From: an uncultured Anaerococcus sp.
GTDB taxonomy: Bacteria; Bacillota; Clostridia; Tissierellales; Peptoniphilaceae
DNA: 64,000 nucleotides
Direction of reading: 5' to 3'
Assembly (NCBI RefSeq): GCF_943912825.1
Contig: NZ_CALTUX010000007.1
Span: 1-64,000, forward strand
Part shown: positions 9,269-17,182 of the stretch, in pieces
Layout: each line of letters starts with the position of its first letter
Numbering within the stretch: position 1 is the stretch's first letter
Program-made: the position numbers and the translations under genes
Notes under the pieces: model-generated
What the model was told of the DNA's origin: nothing
Database searches by the model: none
What the model saw: only the letters and a program-made list of their open reading frames with translations

Positions 9269-10046
9269 GAAAGAACAGATAAAAGTATATTTAGGAAAAT
9301 TAATTAGAGATTTTAAAAACAAGTCAAAGCTTATAATCCTACTAGGAGCAATCACAACGCCTGCCATAGTTAGGATAGTTACAGGAGAAGATAGCTTCCT
9401 TACCACATCATCTGATGCGGGGACTGCAGTTTTTATCCTAGCTTGTGCTTGTTTATGGCTTGGAATATTTAATTCTATTACTTCAATTTGTAAGGAAAGA
9501 GATATTATAAAACATGAGTATAGGGAAGGCCTTGATATAAAATCTTATATAGCAAGCCATATGATATTTGGCCTTTTGATATGTTTGATAGAAGCGGTGA
9601 TAATAACGATTTTACTAACGGTTTTTTACCACCAAAATATCGAAAATTATTTTGTCCTCGTTGGCTTATTTATAAGTTTTTTCCTTATTATTTATGCGGC
9701 TAACGCATTAGGAATTCTCATTTCTGCAGCAGTTAAAAATACAGAAATTGCAATGACAGCTATGCCATTTGTTTTGTTAATTCAACTTGTTTTAGCAGGA
9801 AATATTAAGCTTGAAAAATTATATCTACAAGCCATATCATGCCTTATGATAAGTAAAAATGGTTATGATGCAATCTTAAGATTGACAGGCTTTACTGAAA
9901 GGCCGGGTTCATTTCCAGGAGTAGGTAAATTTATAGACTATAGTAACGTAAGCCATTTTATAGTTTGTTGGCTCATGCTCATTGCCTTATCAGTTTTAAG
10001 CGGTTATTTGGCAGGAGTAGTTTTAGAAAAAAATATAAACAAATAA
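9252..10046 (+). CDS. ABC-2 type permease, ABCG-like half
   Basis: 264 residues with about six hydrophobic segments in the layout of ABC2/ABCG membrane domains, including an amphipathic KERDIIKHEYREGLDIKSYIASHM stretch between the second and third, typical of the connecting helix and coupling region. Starts at GTG 9252 behind AGGGGGAG, overlapping the ATPase gene by 17 bases, so subunit stoichiometry is likely translation-coupled. It forms the membrane half of the transporter with the preceding ATPase. The substrate is unknown. A terminator follows directly. Confidence 0.8.
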   Translation: MNYLSKKEQIKVYLGKLIRDFKNKSKLIILLGAITTPAIVRIVTGEDSFLTTSSDAGTAVFILACACLWLGIFNSITSICKERDIIKHEYREGLDIKSYIASHMIFGLLICLIEAVIITILLTVFYHQNIENYFVLVGLFISFFLIIYAANALGILISAAVKNTEIAMTAMPFVLLIQLVLAGNIKLEKLYLQAISCLMISKNGYDAILRLTGFTERPGSFPGVGKFIDYSNVSHFIVCWLMLIALSVLSGYLAGVVLEKNINK

Positions 10047-10074
10047 GGTCTTGCTTAGGCAAGGCCTTTTATTT
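10045..10074. terminator. Bidirectional terminator
   Basis: AAGGTCTTGC (10045-10054) pairs with GCAAGGCCTT (10059-10068), with a T-rich tail to the right and an A-rich flank to the left. It serves the ABC operon and the convergent rhodanese gene. Confidence 0.8.
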
Positions 10075-10365
10075 TACTAAATCATAATCGTATAAATCTA
10101 CTCCTGGAGCAAGGGTTAAATTCTCATAACCTAAGTAATCTAGGATAGCTAGGGCTCTTCCTGCTCTACCATTTGTTCTGCAGTGGACAACCAGTTTTTC
10201 ATCCTTATTAAACATATTTATATCTTCCATGATTTTATCAAGGGGCATATTTATAGAATTTTTGATGTGGCCATTTTTATACTCTTCCTCACTTCTTACA
10301 TCTATTATTTTATAGGAAGAATCAAGTTTTAATAGGTCATCTCCAGATATTTCTTTTATAGTCAT
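10069..10365 (-). CDS. Single-domain rhodanese-like protein
   Basis: 98 residues, one rhodanese domain. IIDVRSEEEYKNGHIKNSINMP is the first CDC25-like motif and VVHCRTNGRAGRAL carries the active-site Cys at residue 62. The active loop CRTNGR is six residues, as in sulfurtransferases, which take sulfur from thiosulfate or protein persulfides. Monocistronic and transcribed on the minus strand, with a plausible TATAAT just upstream of its AAAGGAG ribosome site. The physiological acceptor cannot be told. Confidence 0.88.
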   Translation of the reverse strand: MTIKEISGDDLLKLDSSYKIIDVRSEEEYKNGHIKNSINMPLDKIMEDINMFNKDEKLVVHCRTNGRAGRALAILDYLGYENLTLAPGVDLYDYDLVK

Positions 10366-10461
10366 AGAATCTCCTTTTTTGTTTCATTATACTTCAAAAA
10401 TATTTTTGTTAATTTTGTTTAAATATAGACTCTTTTAGGTAAAAGTATATAGAGGTGAATT

Positions 10462-11106
10462 ATGAAAATTTTATTAACGGGCTTTGATGCCTTTGGGGAT
10501 GAAAAAATAAATCCGGCTAGCCTTGTCTTAGAAAAAATTCCAGAAAATATAGATGGGGCTGATCTTTATAAAGAGCTTATCCCAACGGTATTTGGAAAGT
10601 CAGCGAGCATAATTGAAGAAAAAATCAAAGAAATAAGGCCAGATATTATTATTTCACTAGGCCAAGCAGGTGGTAGGAGTCATATTACAGTAGAAAGAGT
10701 TGCTATCAATATCGATGATGCTTCGATAGATGATAATGAAGGAAATAGGCCAGTTGACAGGAAAATTCGCGAAGATGGAGAACCGGCTTATTTTGCGACA
10801 ATTCCTATCAAGGCAATAATAAATAAATTAAAAGAAGAAAAAATTCCAGCTGCTATATCAAATACGGCAGGCACCTATGTTTGTAACCATGTCATGTATC
10901 AAGACTTGTATTTAGCTAGTAAATATAAAAACATTAGGGCAGGCTTTATCCACCTACCTTTCTTACCAGACCAGGTTATTGATAAAAACGGTCTTGCTTC
11001 TATGGATTTAGAGACAATGGTGAGGGCTGTCGAAATAGCTGTTAAGATAAGTATAGAATTTCATAACAGAGATGATATAAAAATCGCTCAAGGAAGGACA
11101 CATTGA
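10462..11106 (+). CDS. pcp: Pyrrolidone-carboxylate peptidase (pyroglutamyl peptidase I)
   Basis: Cysteine peptidase that removes N-terminal pyroglutamate from peptides in the cytosol. 214 residues, the usual length. Visible catalytic triad: Glu79 in VERVAINIDDA, Cys141 in NTAGTYVCNHVMY and His164 in FIHLPFLP. The N-terminus MKILLTGFDAFG is diagnostic. A GAGGTG ribosome site precedes the ATG. The next gene begins one base after the stop, so the two are co-transcribed. Such a peptidase fits an organism living on peptides. Confidence 0.96.
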   Translation: MKILLTGFDAFGDEKINPASLVLEKIPENIDGADLYKELIPTVFGKSASIIEEKIKEIRPDIIISLGQAGGRSHITVERVAINIDDASIDDNEGNRPVDRKIREDGEPAYFATIPIKAIINKLKEEKIPAAISNTAGTYVCNHVMYQDLYLASKYKNIRAGFIHLPFLPDQVIDKNGLASMDLETMVRAVEIAVKISIEFHNRDDIKIAQGRTH

Positions 11107-11107
11107 T

Positions 11108-12133
11108 ATGAAGATTTTGCTTATAATATTGATACTATTAATAATTCCTCAACTTTATTATTTAAGGAAAGAAAGCTTCTATAAGTCCTTGGCCATGACT
11201 AGCAAATATTTTAAAAGACTGACAGTAGCAGAAGATGAAAATCATGAGTATCTATATTTAACAAATACAGATGGCAATGATATATTTGTAAAAATTTATA
11301 AGACTGAGAAGCCAAAGGGTCTTGTCCAATTGGTCCACGGCATGAGTGAGCACGGGGGAAATTATGATGACTTTGCAAACTTTTTGGCAGACAATGGCTA
11401 TATAGTAGCAATTGCAGACCATAGAGGTCATGGAAGATCAATTTCAAATGCCTATCCAAATGGCTACATGAAAAGGGCAGAAGAGCTTATAGATGACCAG
11501 GCAATGGTAAGTAAGTACCTAAAAGCTGCTTATCCTGGCAAAAAACTATCTATGCTGGGCCATTCCATGGGATCAATGATTGCAAGACTGTATTTGCGTA
11601 AAAATGACAAATTAATCGATAAATTAATCCTTACAGGAACTGTACCAGGCAATGCCTTTGCTCCGGTGGGAGTATTTTTCTTAAATGTTTTGTGCTTCTA
11701 TTTTGGAGAAAACCATGAAAGTCAAATCATTGACTATATAGTAGGGGCAGGTAAGGGTCTTGATTTTATTTCTTTCAATGAAGAAAATATAAAAAATAAA
11801 GAAAATGACCCGATGAGGATTTTTAAATTCAAGTTAGGATATTCAAGGGCCCTTATAGAGTTAAATCAAAAATTAACAAGGTCAAGGACTTATGAGCTAG
11901 CCAATCCAAATCTTAAGATCTATAACCTAGTGGGTGAGAGTGATCCTATCACTAAGGGAGAGAAGGGGATTAAATCAAGTCTAGCCTTTCTTAATAATTT
12001 AGGTTATAAGAATATTAATTCAAAAGTATATAAGGATATGAAACACGAAATCCTAAATGAAACTGACAAAAAGATTGTTTATGAGGATATACTAAATATC
12101 TTAGATGATAAGGATAATTTAATTGTATTTTAA
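11108..12133 (+). CDS. Alpha/beta hydrolase, monoacylglycerol lipase / lysophospholipase type, membrane-anchored
   Basis: 341 residues. Residues 1-20 are a hydrophobic signal anchor. The hydrolase domain has the oxyanion segment LVHGMSEHGGNYDDFA, ADHRGHGRS, the nucleophile elbow LGHSMGS (Ser153), an acid in ESDPITKG and His in MKHEILNE, all typical of the S33-like 'hydrolase_4' family that cleaves lysophospholipids or monoglycerides. A cell-surface or membrane location is inferred from the anchor. It follows pcp by one base. Substrate not determinable. Confidence 0.85.
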   Translation: MKILLIILILLIIPQLYYLRKESFYKSLAMTSKYFKRLTVAEDENHEYLYLTNTDGNDIFVKIYKTEKPKGLVQLVHGMSEHGGNYDDFANFLADNGYIVAIADHRGHGRSISNAYPNGYMKRAEELIDDQAMVSKYLKAAYPGKKLSMLGHSMGSMIARLYLRKNDKLIDKLILTGTVPGNAFAPVGVFFLNVLCFYFGENHESQIIDYIVGAGKGLDFISFNEENIKNKENDPMRIFKFKLGYSRALIELNQKLTRSRTYELANPNLKIYNLVGESDPITKGEKGIKSSLAFLNNLGYKNINSKVYKDMKHEILNETDKKIVYEDILNILDDKDNLIVF

Positions 12134-12150
12134 AAAATATAAATTATAAT
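12123..12150 (+). promoter_or_regulatory. Candidate promoter of the CAP-domain gene
   Basis: TTGTAT at 12123-12128 and TATAAT at 12145-12150, 16 bases apart. It overlaps the end of the hydrolase gene and lies 24 bases before the CAP start codon, with AAGGAG between. Confidence 0.5.
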
Positions 12151-12174
12151 AAATAAAAACACAAGGAGTTTAAG

Positions 12175-13179
12175 ATGAAAAAAACCACTAAAGTTATGGC
12201 CCTATCTTTACTTATGGCAACAAGTTTTGGTGCACTTAACCTAGCAAGTAGTCAAAATAATATTGCTTATGCTTCTAGCGATTTAAACCTAGGTATCTCT
12301 ACCAAAAATTTCCCTTCTTTAAGCGCTACAGTGCGTTTAAAACAAGATGAGGCCCATAAAAATGCTTCATTAGCTGCTATCAGACAAATAAGATCAGATA
12401 TGTGGGATGAAAACGTGCCTTTTACTGGAGGAAATTCTAACAAATCTAATCAAAAATTAAGGGATTACCTAAAAACAAAGGGTATAAATTCAAAGGAAGC
12501 CTACCTAAATTCAATAAATTGGTCGCAAGATTTAGAAAAAATAGCCATCCAAAGGGCAACTGAGGTTGGCTTAACAGATGCCAAAGGCCATGTAAGAGCA
12601 GATGGTAGCGATTATTCCGCAGCCAGCCTTGCAAATGGCACAAGGACAAATGCTGAGATTATTGCCTATAATTCAGGAGCTTTTAGCCCACAAGGTGCAA
12701 TAAATCAATGGGCATATATGAAAAGAAGTGACTATAATAATAGGAGTGAATATCAACTTCTTATAGATTCTAATGGTGTTTATAACAATGGGAATGCCCA
12801 CCTTTATATACTCCTAGATCCAAGCTATCAATATTTTGGACTTGCTTTAGTTCCTGGAACAGATTATTACTATGCTTTAGCCGAATTTGGTAATAGTGCC
12901 AAATCTGGGACTGGGGCAACAGGACTAGTCGGTGATTACACAGTTAATTTTGGCAACAAAGCACCAGTAAAAACTACCAAGAATAAAAAATCTAAGGAAG
13001 AAATTAAAAAAGACTTAGAAGCTGCAATTGAAAAAAATAGACAGACCCTTAGTGCTGCTAAGTACCTAATCAAAAACACACCAAACACAGTTGCCAAGGT
13101 TAGGGGAGAGCTTGATAAGTTGATGGAAACTTCTGAACAGTTAATTGAAAAGGCCGAAAAACTTCTACAAAATTTATAG
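12175..13179 (+). CDS. Secreted CAP (SCP/PR1) domain protein with C-terminal helical tail
   Basis: 334 residues. The N-terminus KKTTKVMALSLLMATSFGALNLAS is a Sec signal peptide, with cleavage probably near NIAYASS. A CAP domain covers ~85-255: WSQDLEKIAIQRATEVGL, then GHVRADG, NAEIIAYNSG and AINQWA, in the bacterial CAP order. Residues ~275-334 are lysine- and glutamate-rich helix (KSKEEIKKDLEAAIEKNR... LDKLMETSEQLIEKAEKLL), perhaps for wall contact or oligomerisation. No LPXTG, lipobox or SLH domain is seen. Bacterial CAP proteins are secreted with mostly unknown roles. Confidence 0.88.
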   Translation: MKKTTKVMALSLLMATSFGALNLASSQNNIAYASSDLNLGISTKNFPSLSATVRLKQDEAHKNASLAAIRQIRSDMWDENVPFTGGNSNKSNQKLRDYLKTKGINSKEAYLNSINWSQDLEKIAIQRATEVGLTDAKGHVRADGSDYSAASLANGTRTNAEIIAYNSGAFSPQGAINQWAYMKRSDYNNRSEYQLLIDSNGVYNNGNAHLYILLDPSYQYFGLALVPGTDYYYALAEFGNSAKSGTGATGLVGDYTVNFGNKAPVKTTKNKKSKEEIKKDLEAAIEKNRQTLSAAKYLIKNTPNTVAKVRGELDKLMETSEQLIEKAEKLLQNL

Positions 13180-13290
13180 GAAAATGAAGAAAAATTAGAA
13201 TTATAATAATAAGCCCGCTAAATTTTGCTATTTAAAGAATTTATATAAGAGGTAAATTATTATAAGAAGAGTAAAAGAATAGGGGTTATT

Positions 13291-14142
13291 ATGGAAAAAT
13301 TAATTAAAAAATTGCCTTTAGAGAATGTAGAATCTATTACATCCATAAATGGTGGAGATGTAAATGAAACCTACAGGCTAAGGGCTAATGGGAAAAATTA
13401 TTTTTTAAAAGTACAAAAAAATAGCGATGAATCATTCTTTGATGGTGAGAAAAAAGGACTTGAGATATTTGAAAGAGAAGGAATAAATGCTCCAAGAGTC
13501 CTTGCTAGTGGATCAAATGATGACAGTGGCTTTATGCTTTTAACCTACCATAAGGAAGATACTATGGGCAGTCAAGAAGATTTGGCAAAACTTGTTGCCA
13601 AAATTCACACTATAGAAAGCCCAAATGGCAAATATGGCTTTGATTATCCTTATAGGGGAGCAGGGTCTACCTTTTCGAACGAATATAGGGATACTTGGAA
13701 GGAAGTTTTCCTTAATCAAAGGATGGATAGGCTTAGAGATGAGCTAGCTTCAAGTCTTTTATGGGATAAAAAAGACCTTGAAAGATATGACCAGGTAAGA
13801 AAGATTATCGAAAAGGAACTTGATAGTCACAAATCAAGGCCAGTCCTCCTTCATGGAGACCTTTGGGCAGGTAATTTCATGTTTGATGAAAACCAAGCTC
13901 CATTAGTATTTGACCCAAATCCTCTATACGGTGACCGTGAGTTTGATATTGGGATTTCAACAGTATTCGGTGGTTTTGGCAAGATTTTCTACAAGGCCTA
14001 CAGGGATGAGCTGCCTCTATACGTAGGTTGGGAAAAAAGAATAAACTTCTATAGACTCTACCTACTAATGGTCCACCTCTTAAAATTTGGACCAGTTTAT
14101 GATTCATCAGTAAATGATGTCATGAAAAATATATTAAATTAA
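13291..14142 (+). CDS. Fructosamine kinase family protein
   Basis: 283 residues with an aminoglycoside-phosphotransferase-like fold. The catalytic loop LLHGDLWAGNFMFDE and metal-binding LVFDPNPLYGDREFDIGIS match the fructosamine/ketosamine kinase family, as does FGGFGKIFYKAYRDELPLY near the C-terminus. These enzymes phosphorylate glycated amines so that the sugar falls off (protein deglycation). Family members often keep PAxYYGDRE; here the motif is PNPLYGDRE. It stands alone between the CAP gene and a terminator. An antibiotic-kinase role is less likely because the YGDRE motif is present. Confidence 0.88.
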   Translation: MEKLIKKLPLENVESITSINGGDVNETYRLRANGKNYFLKVQKNSDESFFDGEKKGLEIFEREGINAPRVLASGSNDDSGFMLLTYHKEDTMGSQEDLAKLVAKIHTIESPNGKYGFDYPYRGAGSTFSNEYRDTWKEVFLNQRMDRLRDELASSLLWDKKDLERYDQVRKIIEKELDSHKSRPVLLHGDLWAGNFMFDENQAPLVFDPNPLYGDREFDIGISTVFGGFGKIFYKAYRDELPLYVGWEKRINFYRLYLLMVHLLKFGPVYDSSVNDVMKNILN

Positions 14143-14160
14143 GTGCTTCGGCACTTTTTT
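14142..14160 (+). terminator. Rho-independent terminator
   Basis: AGTGC, a TTCG tetraloop, GCACT and a T run. It separates the fructosamine kinase gene from the TerB-C/helicase operon. Confidence 0.9.
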
Positions 14161-14188
14161 TATTGCTTAACTTTATATCCCCTAAGAG

Positions 14189-14194
14189 TATAAT
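14189..14194 (+). promoter_or_regulatory. -10 box of the TerB-C/ATPase/helicase operon
   Basis: A perfect TATAAT. TTAACT at 14167-14172 or TTGCTT at 14163-14168 could act as a weak -35. The box lies downstream of the earliest in-frame start (14163), which shows that the longer reading frame is not used and that translation begins at 14223. Confidence 0.6.
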
Positions 14195-14222
14195 GATTAG
14201 TAAGCTAGAAATGGGGGAAGCT

Positions 14223-15863
14223 ATGGATGATATTAAGGCTTTGATAGAAGGTTTGCTTGAAGATCTTGGAGCTAGGGATAAGAAAAAGATAAATAGAAAA
14301 GTAAATACTAAAAATCTTAAGGCAAATATAAATATTGACTTAGAAAATAAGTCTGACGATTATTATCTTTCCAAATTAAGGATAAGAAATGCAAATATAA
14401 ATTTGCCAGATCAAGTAAAAAAAGAATCTATCAACTTGTATTTAAATTTGATAAAAATAGGCCTAGCTGGCAAGAAAATTCTTTCAAATGACCTATACAA
14501 TCAAATTTATCTGCTATCAAGAGATTATGTCAATTCTTTTTATGATCCTAACTTTGAAAAGAAAACTCAATCTATCTATGAAAACTTAGGGACCTTTTTA
14601 GATAAGGATACAATAAAGACCCTAAAAGATACAGCCAAGGATTTTATAAAAAATATTCCAAGAGCAAATGAAAAAACTATAGCTTTCTATGACCTAACAG
14701 CTAACGGCAAGCAGAAGGTATTTTGGGACGAGGATGGGTCTTTAAGGGAAAAATATAAGTTTGACATTGACCAGGAAAGGGCAATCGAATCAATTAGCAA
14801 AAGGTCTAACATTCTTTGGGATAATGAAGATTTAAAAAATCTTACCATGAATTTATTTCTAAAGAGCCTAAAAATAGTATTTGATGATGAAAATATTAAT
14901 ACCGACCTTTTAGTGGCCTACCAAAAACCTTACACCCTCTCAAAAAAGCTCTTAGATTCCCTCCTAATAATAAGCGAAGGAAATGTTAGAAGTATTTTTG
15001 TATTTTTATCAGAAATCCAAACCCAAGGTGCCATTGACTTACTTTTAGAAAATGGGGCTTCAGATATCTTGGACATCTTTATGGATTACCAAAGGGCGGT
15101 CCTTTTTGATTTGAAAGATAAGGAGATAAGTGGGATTTATCTTAAATATTTTAAGGAAAATTCAGCTAAGCTTACTGAATTTACCAGATTTATAGAATCC
15201 TTAGATATTGATAGACAGATAGAAATTCTAGAAAATTTTAGTAAAGAGCAAAATTTTAATCAAATTCTAAATGCCATTGTAAAATCAAAGGATCCAAGCC
15301 TTAGAATAATAGCCTTATATCATATTTACAAAAGTAAAGTAAATAAAAAAGCCCACGATAAAATTTTATTTAAAGTCATAAAAGAAGAAAATTACGAGTT
15401 TTTCCTAGACCTTGTAAAGGAAAATAATATCGATATAGGTCTTATTTCTGAAATTTTAGACCTTGATAAAATTAAGCCTAAAAGGATAAGTCTTGATGAT
15501 AAAAAAATTGCTAGATCTAGAAAGGCTCTAAGGTCTACTGTAGAAACTATAAGTCAATTTGTAGGTGAGGAAGAAAATATTGAAACTACTTACGATTTGC
15601 CTGAAAAAGAAGAAGAGCCTAAGGAAAAGAATTTATCAGAATCAAGTAGAAATTTTCTAAAACTCTTAATAGAAAAGGGCCCTATAGGAGAAGATGATGC
15701 TAGAAAAATCGCCCAAGATCAAGGCTTGTTTTTAAATATTTTTATAAAACAAGTTAATGACGAGCTTTATGATTATATAAACGATCAAACTGTAAGATTA
15801 GAGGATGGAAATGTGTTAATTGATGAATTTTACCTAGATATGGTGGAGGAGTATATAAGATGA
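14223..15863 (+). CDS. TerB-C-like protein, first gene of an ATPase/helicase operon
   Basis: 546 residues starting at ATG 14223, behind GGGGGAAG. Mostly helical, with no catalytic motif that I recognise. The last ~75 residues (ESSRNFLKLLIEKGPIGEDD... FIKQVNDELYDYINDQTVRL) resemble the TerB-C module found in tellurite-resistance-like DNA-processing systems, where TerB-C proteins precede a P-loop ATPase and an SF2 helicase, exactly as here. An acidic linker (EKEEEPKEKN) precedes it. The stop overlaps the next start by four bases. The domain call rests on pattern plus neighbourhood. A role as scaffold or sensor is inferred. Confidence 0.7.
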   Translation: MDDIKALIEGLLEDLGARDKKKINRKVNTKNLKANINIDLENKSDDYYLSKLRIRNANINLPDQVKKESINLYLNLIKIGLAGKKILSNDLYNQIYLLSRDYVNSFYDPNFEKKTQSIYENLGTFLDKDTIKTLKDTAKDFIKNIPRANEKTIAFYDLTANGKQKVFWDEDGSLREKYKFDIDQERAIESISKRSNILWDNEDLKNLTMNLFLKSLKIVFDDENINTDLLVAYQKPYTLSKKLLDSLLIISEGNVRSIFVFLSEIQTQGAIDLLLENGASDILDIFMDYQRAVLFDLKDKEISGIYLKYFKENSAKLTEFTRFIESLDIDRQIEILENFSKEQNFNQILNAIVKSKDPSLRIIALYHIYKSKVNKKAHDKILFKVIKEENYEFFLDLVKENNIDIGLISEILDLDKIKPKRISLDDKKIARSRKALRSTVETISQFVGEEENIETTYDLPEKEEEPKEKNLSESSRNFLKLLIEKGPIGEDDARKIAQDQGLFLNIFIKQVNDELYDYINDQTVRLEDGNVLIDEFYLDMVEEYIR

Positions 15864-17182
15864 GAAAGATAAACCCTAAAGAAGCAAACTCGATTATAAA
15901 AAGCCTAGAAGCAGGAGTTGTGCCAGATATTGGCATAGGTCACTTGCTTGTGGGAAGGAAGGTAGAAGTAGAAGAGATAATCAAAATCCTAGAAAATATT
16001 GAAAATGGCGATTCAGATCTTAGGTTTTGGGTGGGTGATTTTGGATCTGGTAAATCTTTCATGCTCAAGACAATCGAAAACCTGGCTCTATCTAAAAATT
16101 TCATAGTGTCAACCATTGACCTTAACCCATCAAGAAGATTTTATGCCACCGATAGGAAGGCTGTTGGCCTATATCAAGCTATTATTGAAAATATAAAGAC
16201 AAAGACTAAAAGAGAAGGAAATGTTATAGAAGCTATAATTGAAGAATGGATTTCAAATATATTCATGAAACTTTCTGAGGATTATTCCTACGATATAAAA
16301 GATTTAATGAAAGGTCAATATCAGGATAAGGTCAAAGGAGAAATTTTAGATATCCTTGCAAATTTCAAATTAGTAGGCCTTTCTTATGAGCTAGGCCAAG
16401 CTCTTTGCAAATATTATGAAGGCTTCATAGCTGATAATAGGCTTTTAAAACTTGAGGCTATTAGATGGATTAGGGGTGATATTTCCACAAAGACTGAGGC
16501 AAAAAAAGAGCTTGGCATAAATGAAATAATAAATGATGATAATTATTTTGAAGCTATTAAAAACCTGGCAGAGCTTTTTGCAGAAATTGGTTATAGGGGC
16601 TTTGTGATAAACTTTGATGAGGCAGTCAACCTCTACAAACTTCCACATGCTACAACTCGTGAAAGAAATTATGAGAGAATCTTGAATATTTTTAACGAAA
16701 CAAAATCAAACCTAGCCAAGCACTTATTTATTAATTTTGGGGCGACTAGAAAGACAGTCTTTGATGAAAGTAGGGGGCTTGCTTCTTATGGAGCTTTAAA
16801 AGGAAGGCTTGGAAGTGAGGCATCAATGGATGATAGGCTTGTAAATACCAATAAAACTGTCCTTGGCCTTAGGGTCTTGACTGAAGAAGAAATCTATACA
16901 CTTTTAGAAAACCTAGTCGATATCTACAACACCCACTATAAAAGCGAGATTAATCTAAGCCATGACCAGATTGTGACCTATATGGAGGGCCAATTAAATA
17001 GGCCGGGAGCTGACGAATTTCTAACCCCAAGATCAGTTATCAAGGATTTTATAGAAATACTTGATATAAAAAGGCAAAACCAAGATGTGGATATTGATCA
17101 AATACTTGCCAATAAATTTGGAAGCCAAGTGGCAGTTTTCAAAGACCCAGACAATCTAGATGATGAGATCGAAATAATATGA
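15860..17182 (+). CDS. P-loop ATPase of the DUF2791 / BrxD-like family
   Basis: 440 residues. Walker A is VGDFGSGKSFMLKTI (residues 58-72) and Walker B GFVINFDEAVNLYKL (~246-260), both in the form seen in DUF2791 ATPases, which accompany Lhr-like helicases in BREX variants and TerB-type operons. HLLVGRKVEVEEI is the usual N-terminal lead-in. A basic segment GATRKTVFDESRG follows Walker B. It overlaps both neighbours by ATGA, so three proteins are made from one coupled message. It likely loads or regulates the helicase on DNA (inference). Confidence 0.82.
   Translation: MRKINPKEANSIIKSLEAGVVPDIGIGHLLVGRKVEVEEIIKILENIENGDSDLRFWVGDFGSGKSFMLKTIENLALSKNFIVSTIDLNPSRRFYATDRKAVGLYQAIIENIKTKTKREGNVIEAIIEEWISNIFMKLSEDYSYDIKDLMKGQYQDKVKGEILDILANFKLVGLSYELGQALCKYYEGFIADNRLLKLEAIRWIRGDISTKTEAKKELGINEIINDDNYFEAIKNLAELFAEIGYRGFVINFDEAVNLYKLPHATTRERNYERILNIFNETKSNLAKHLFINFGATRKTVFDESRGLASYGALKGRLGSEASMDDRLVNTNKTVLGLRVLTEEEIYTLLENLVDIYNTHYKSEINLSHDQIVTYMEGQLNRPGADEFLTPRSVIKDFIEILDIKRQNQDVDIDQILANKFGSQVAVFKDPDNLDDEIEII

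Noticed and set aside
14163..14222. Twenty extra N-terminal codons of the TerB-C-like gene
   Set aside because: The TATAAT at 14189-14194 lies inside them, so the region is probably not transcribed; a good ribosome site precedes the later ATG at 14223.
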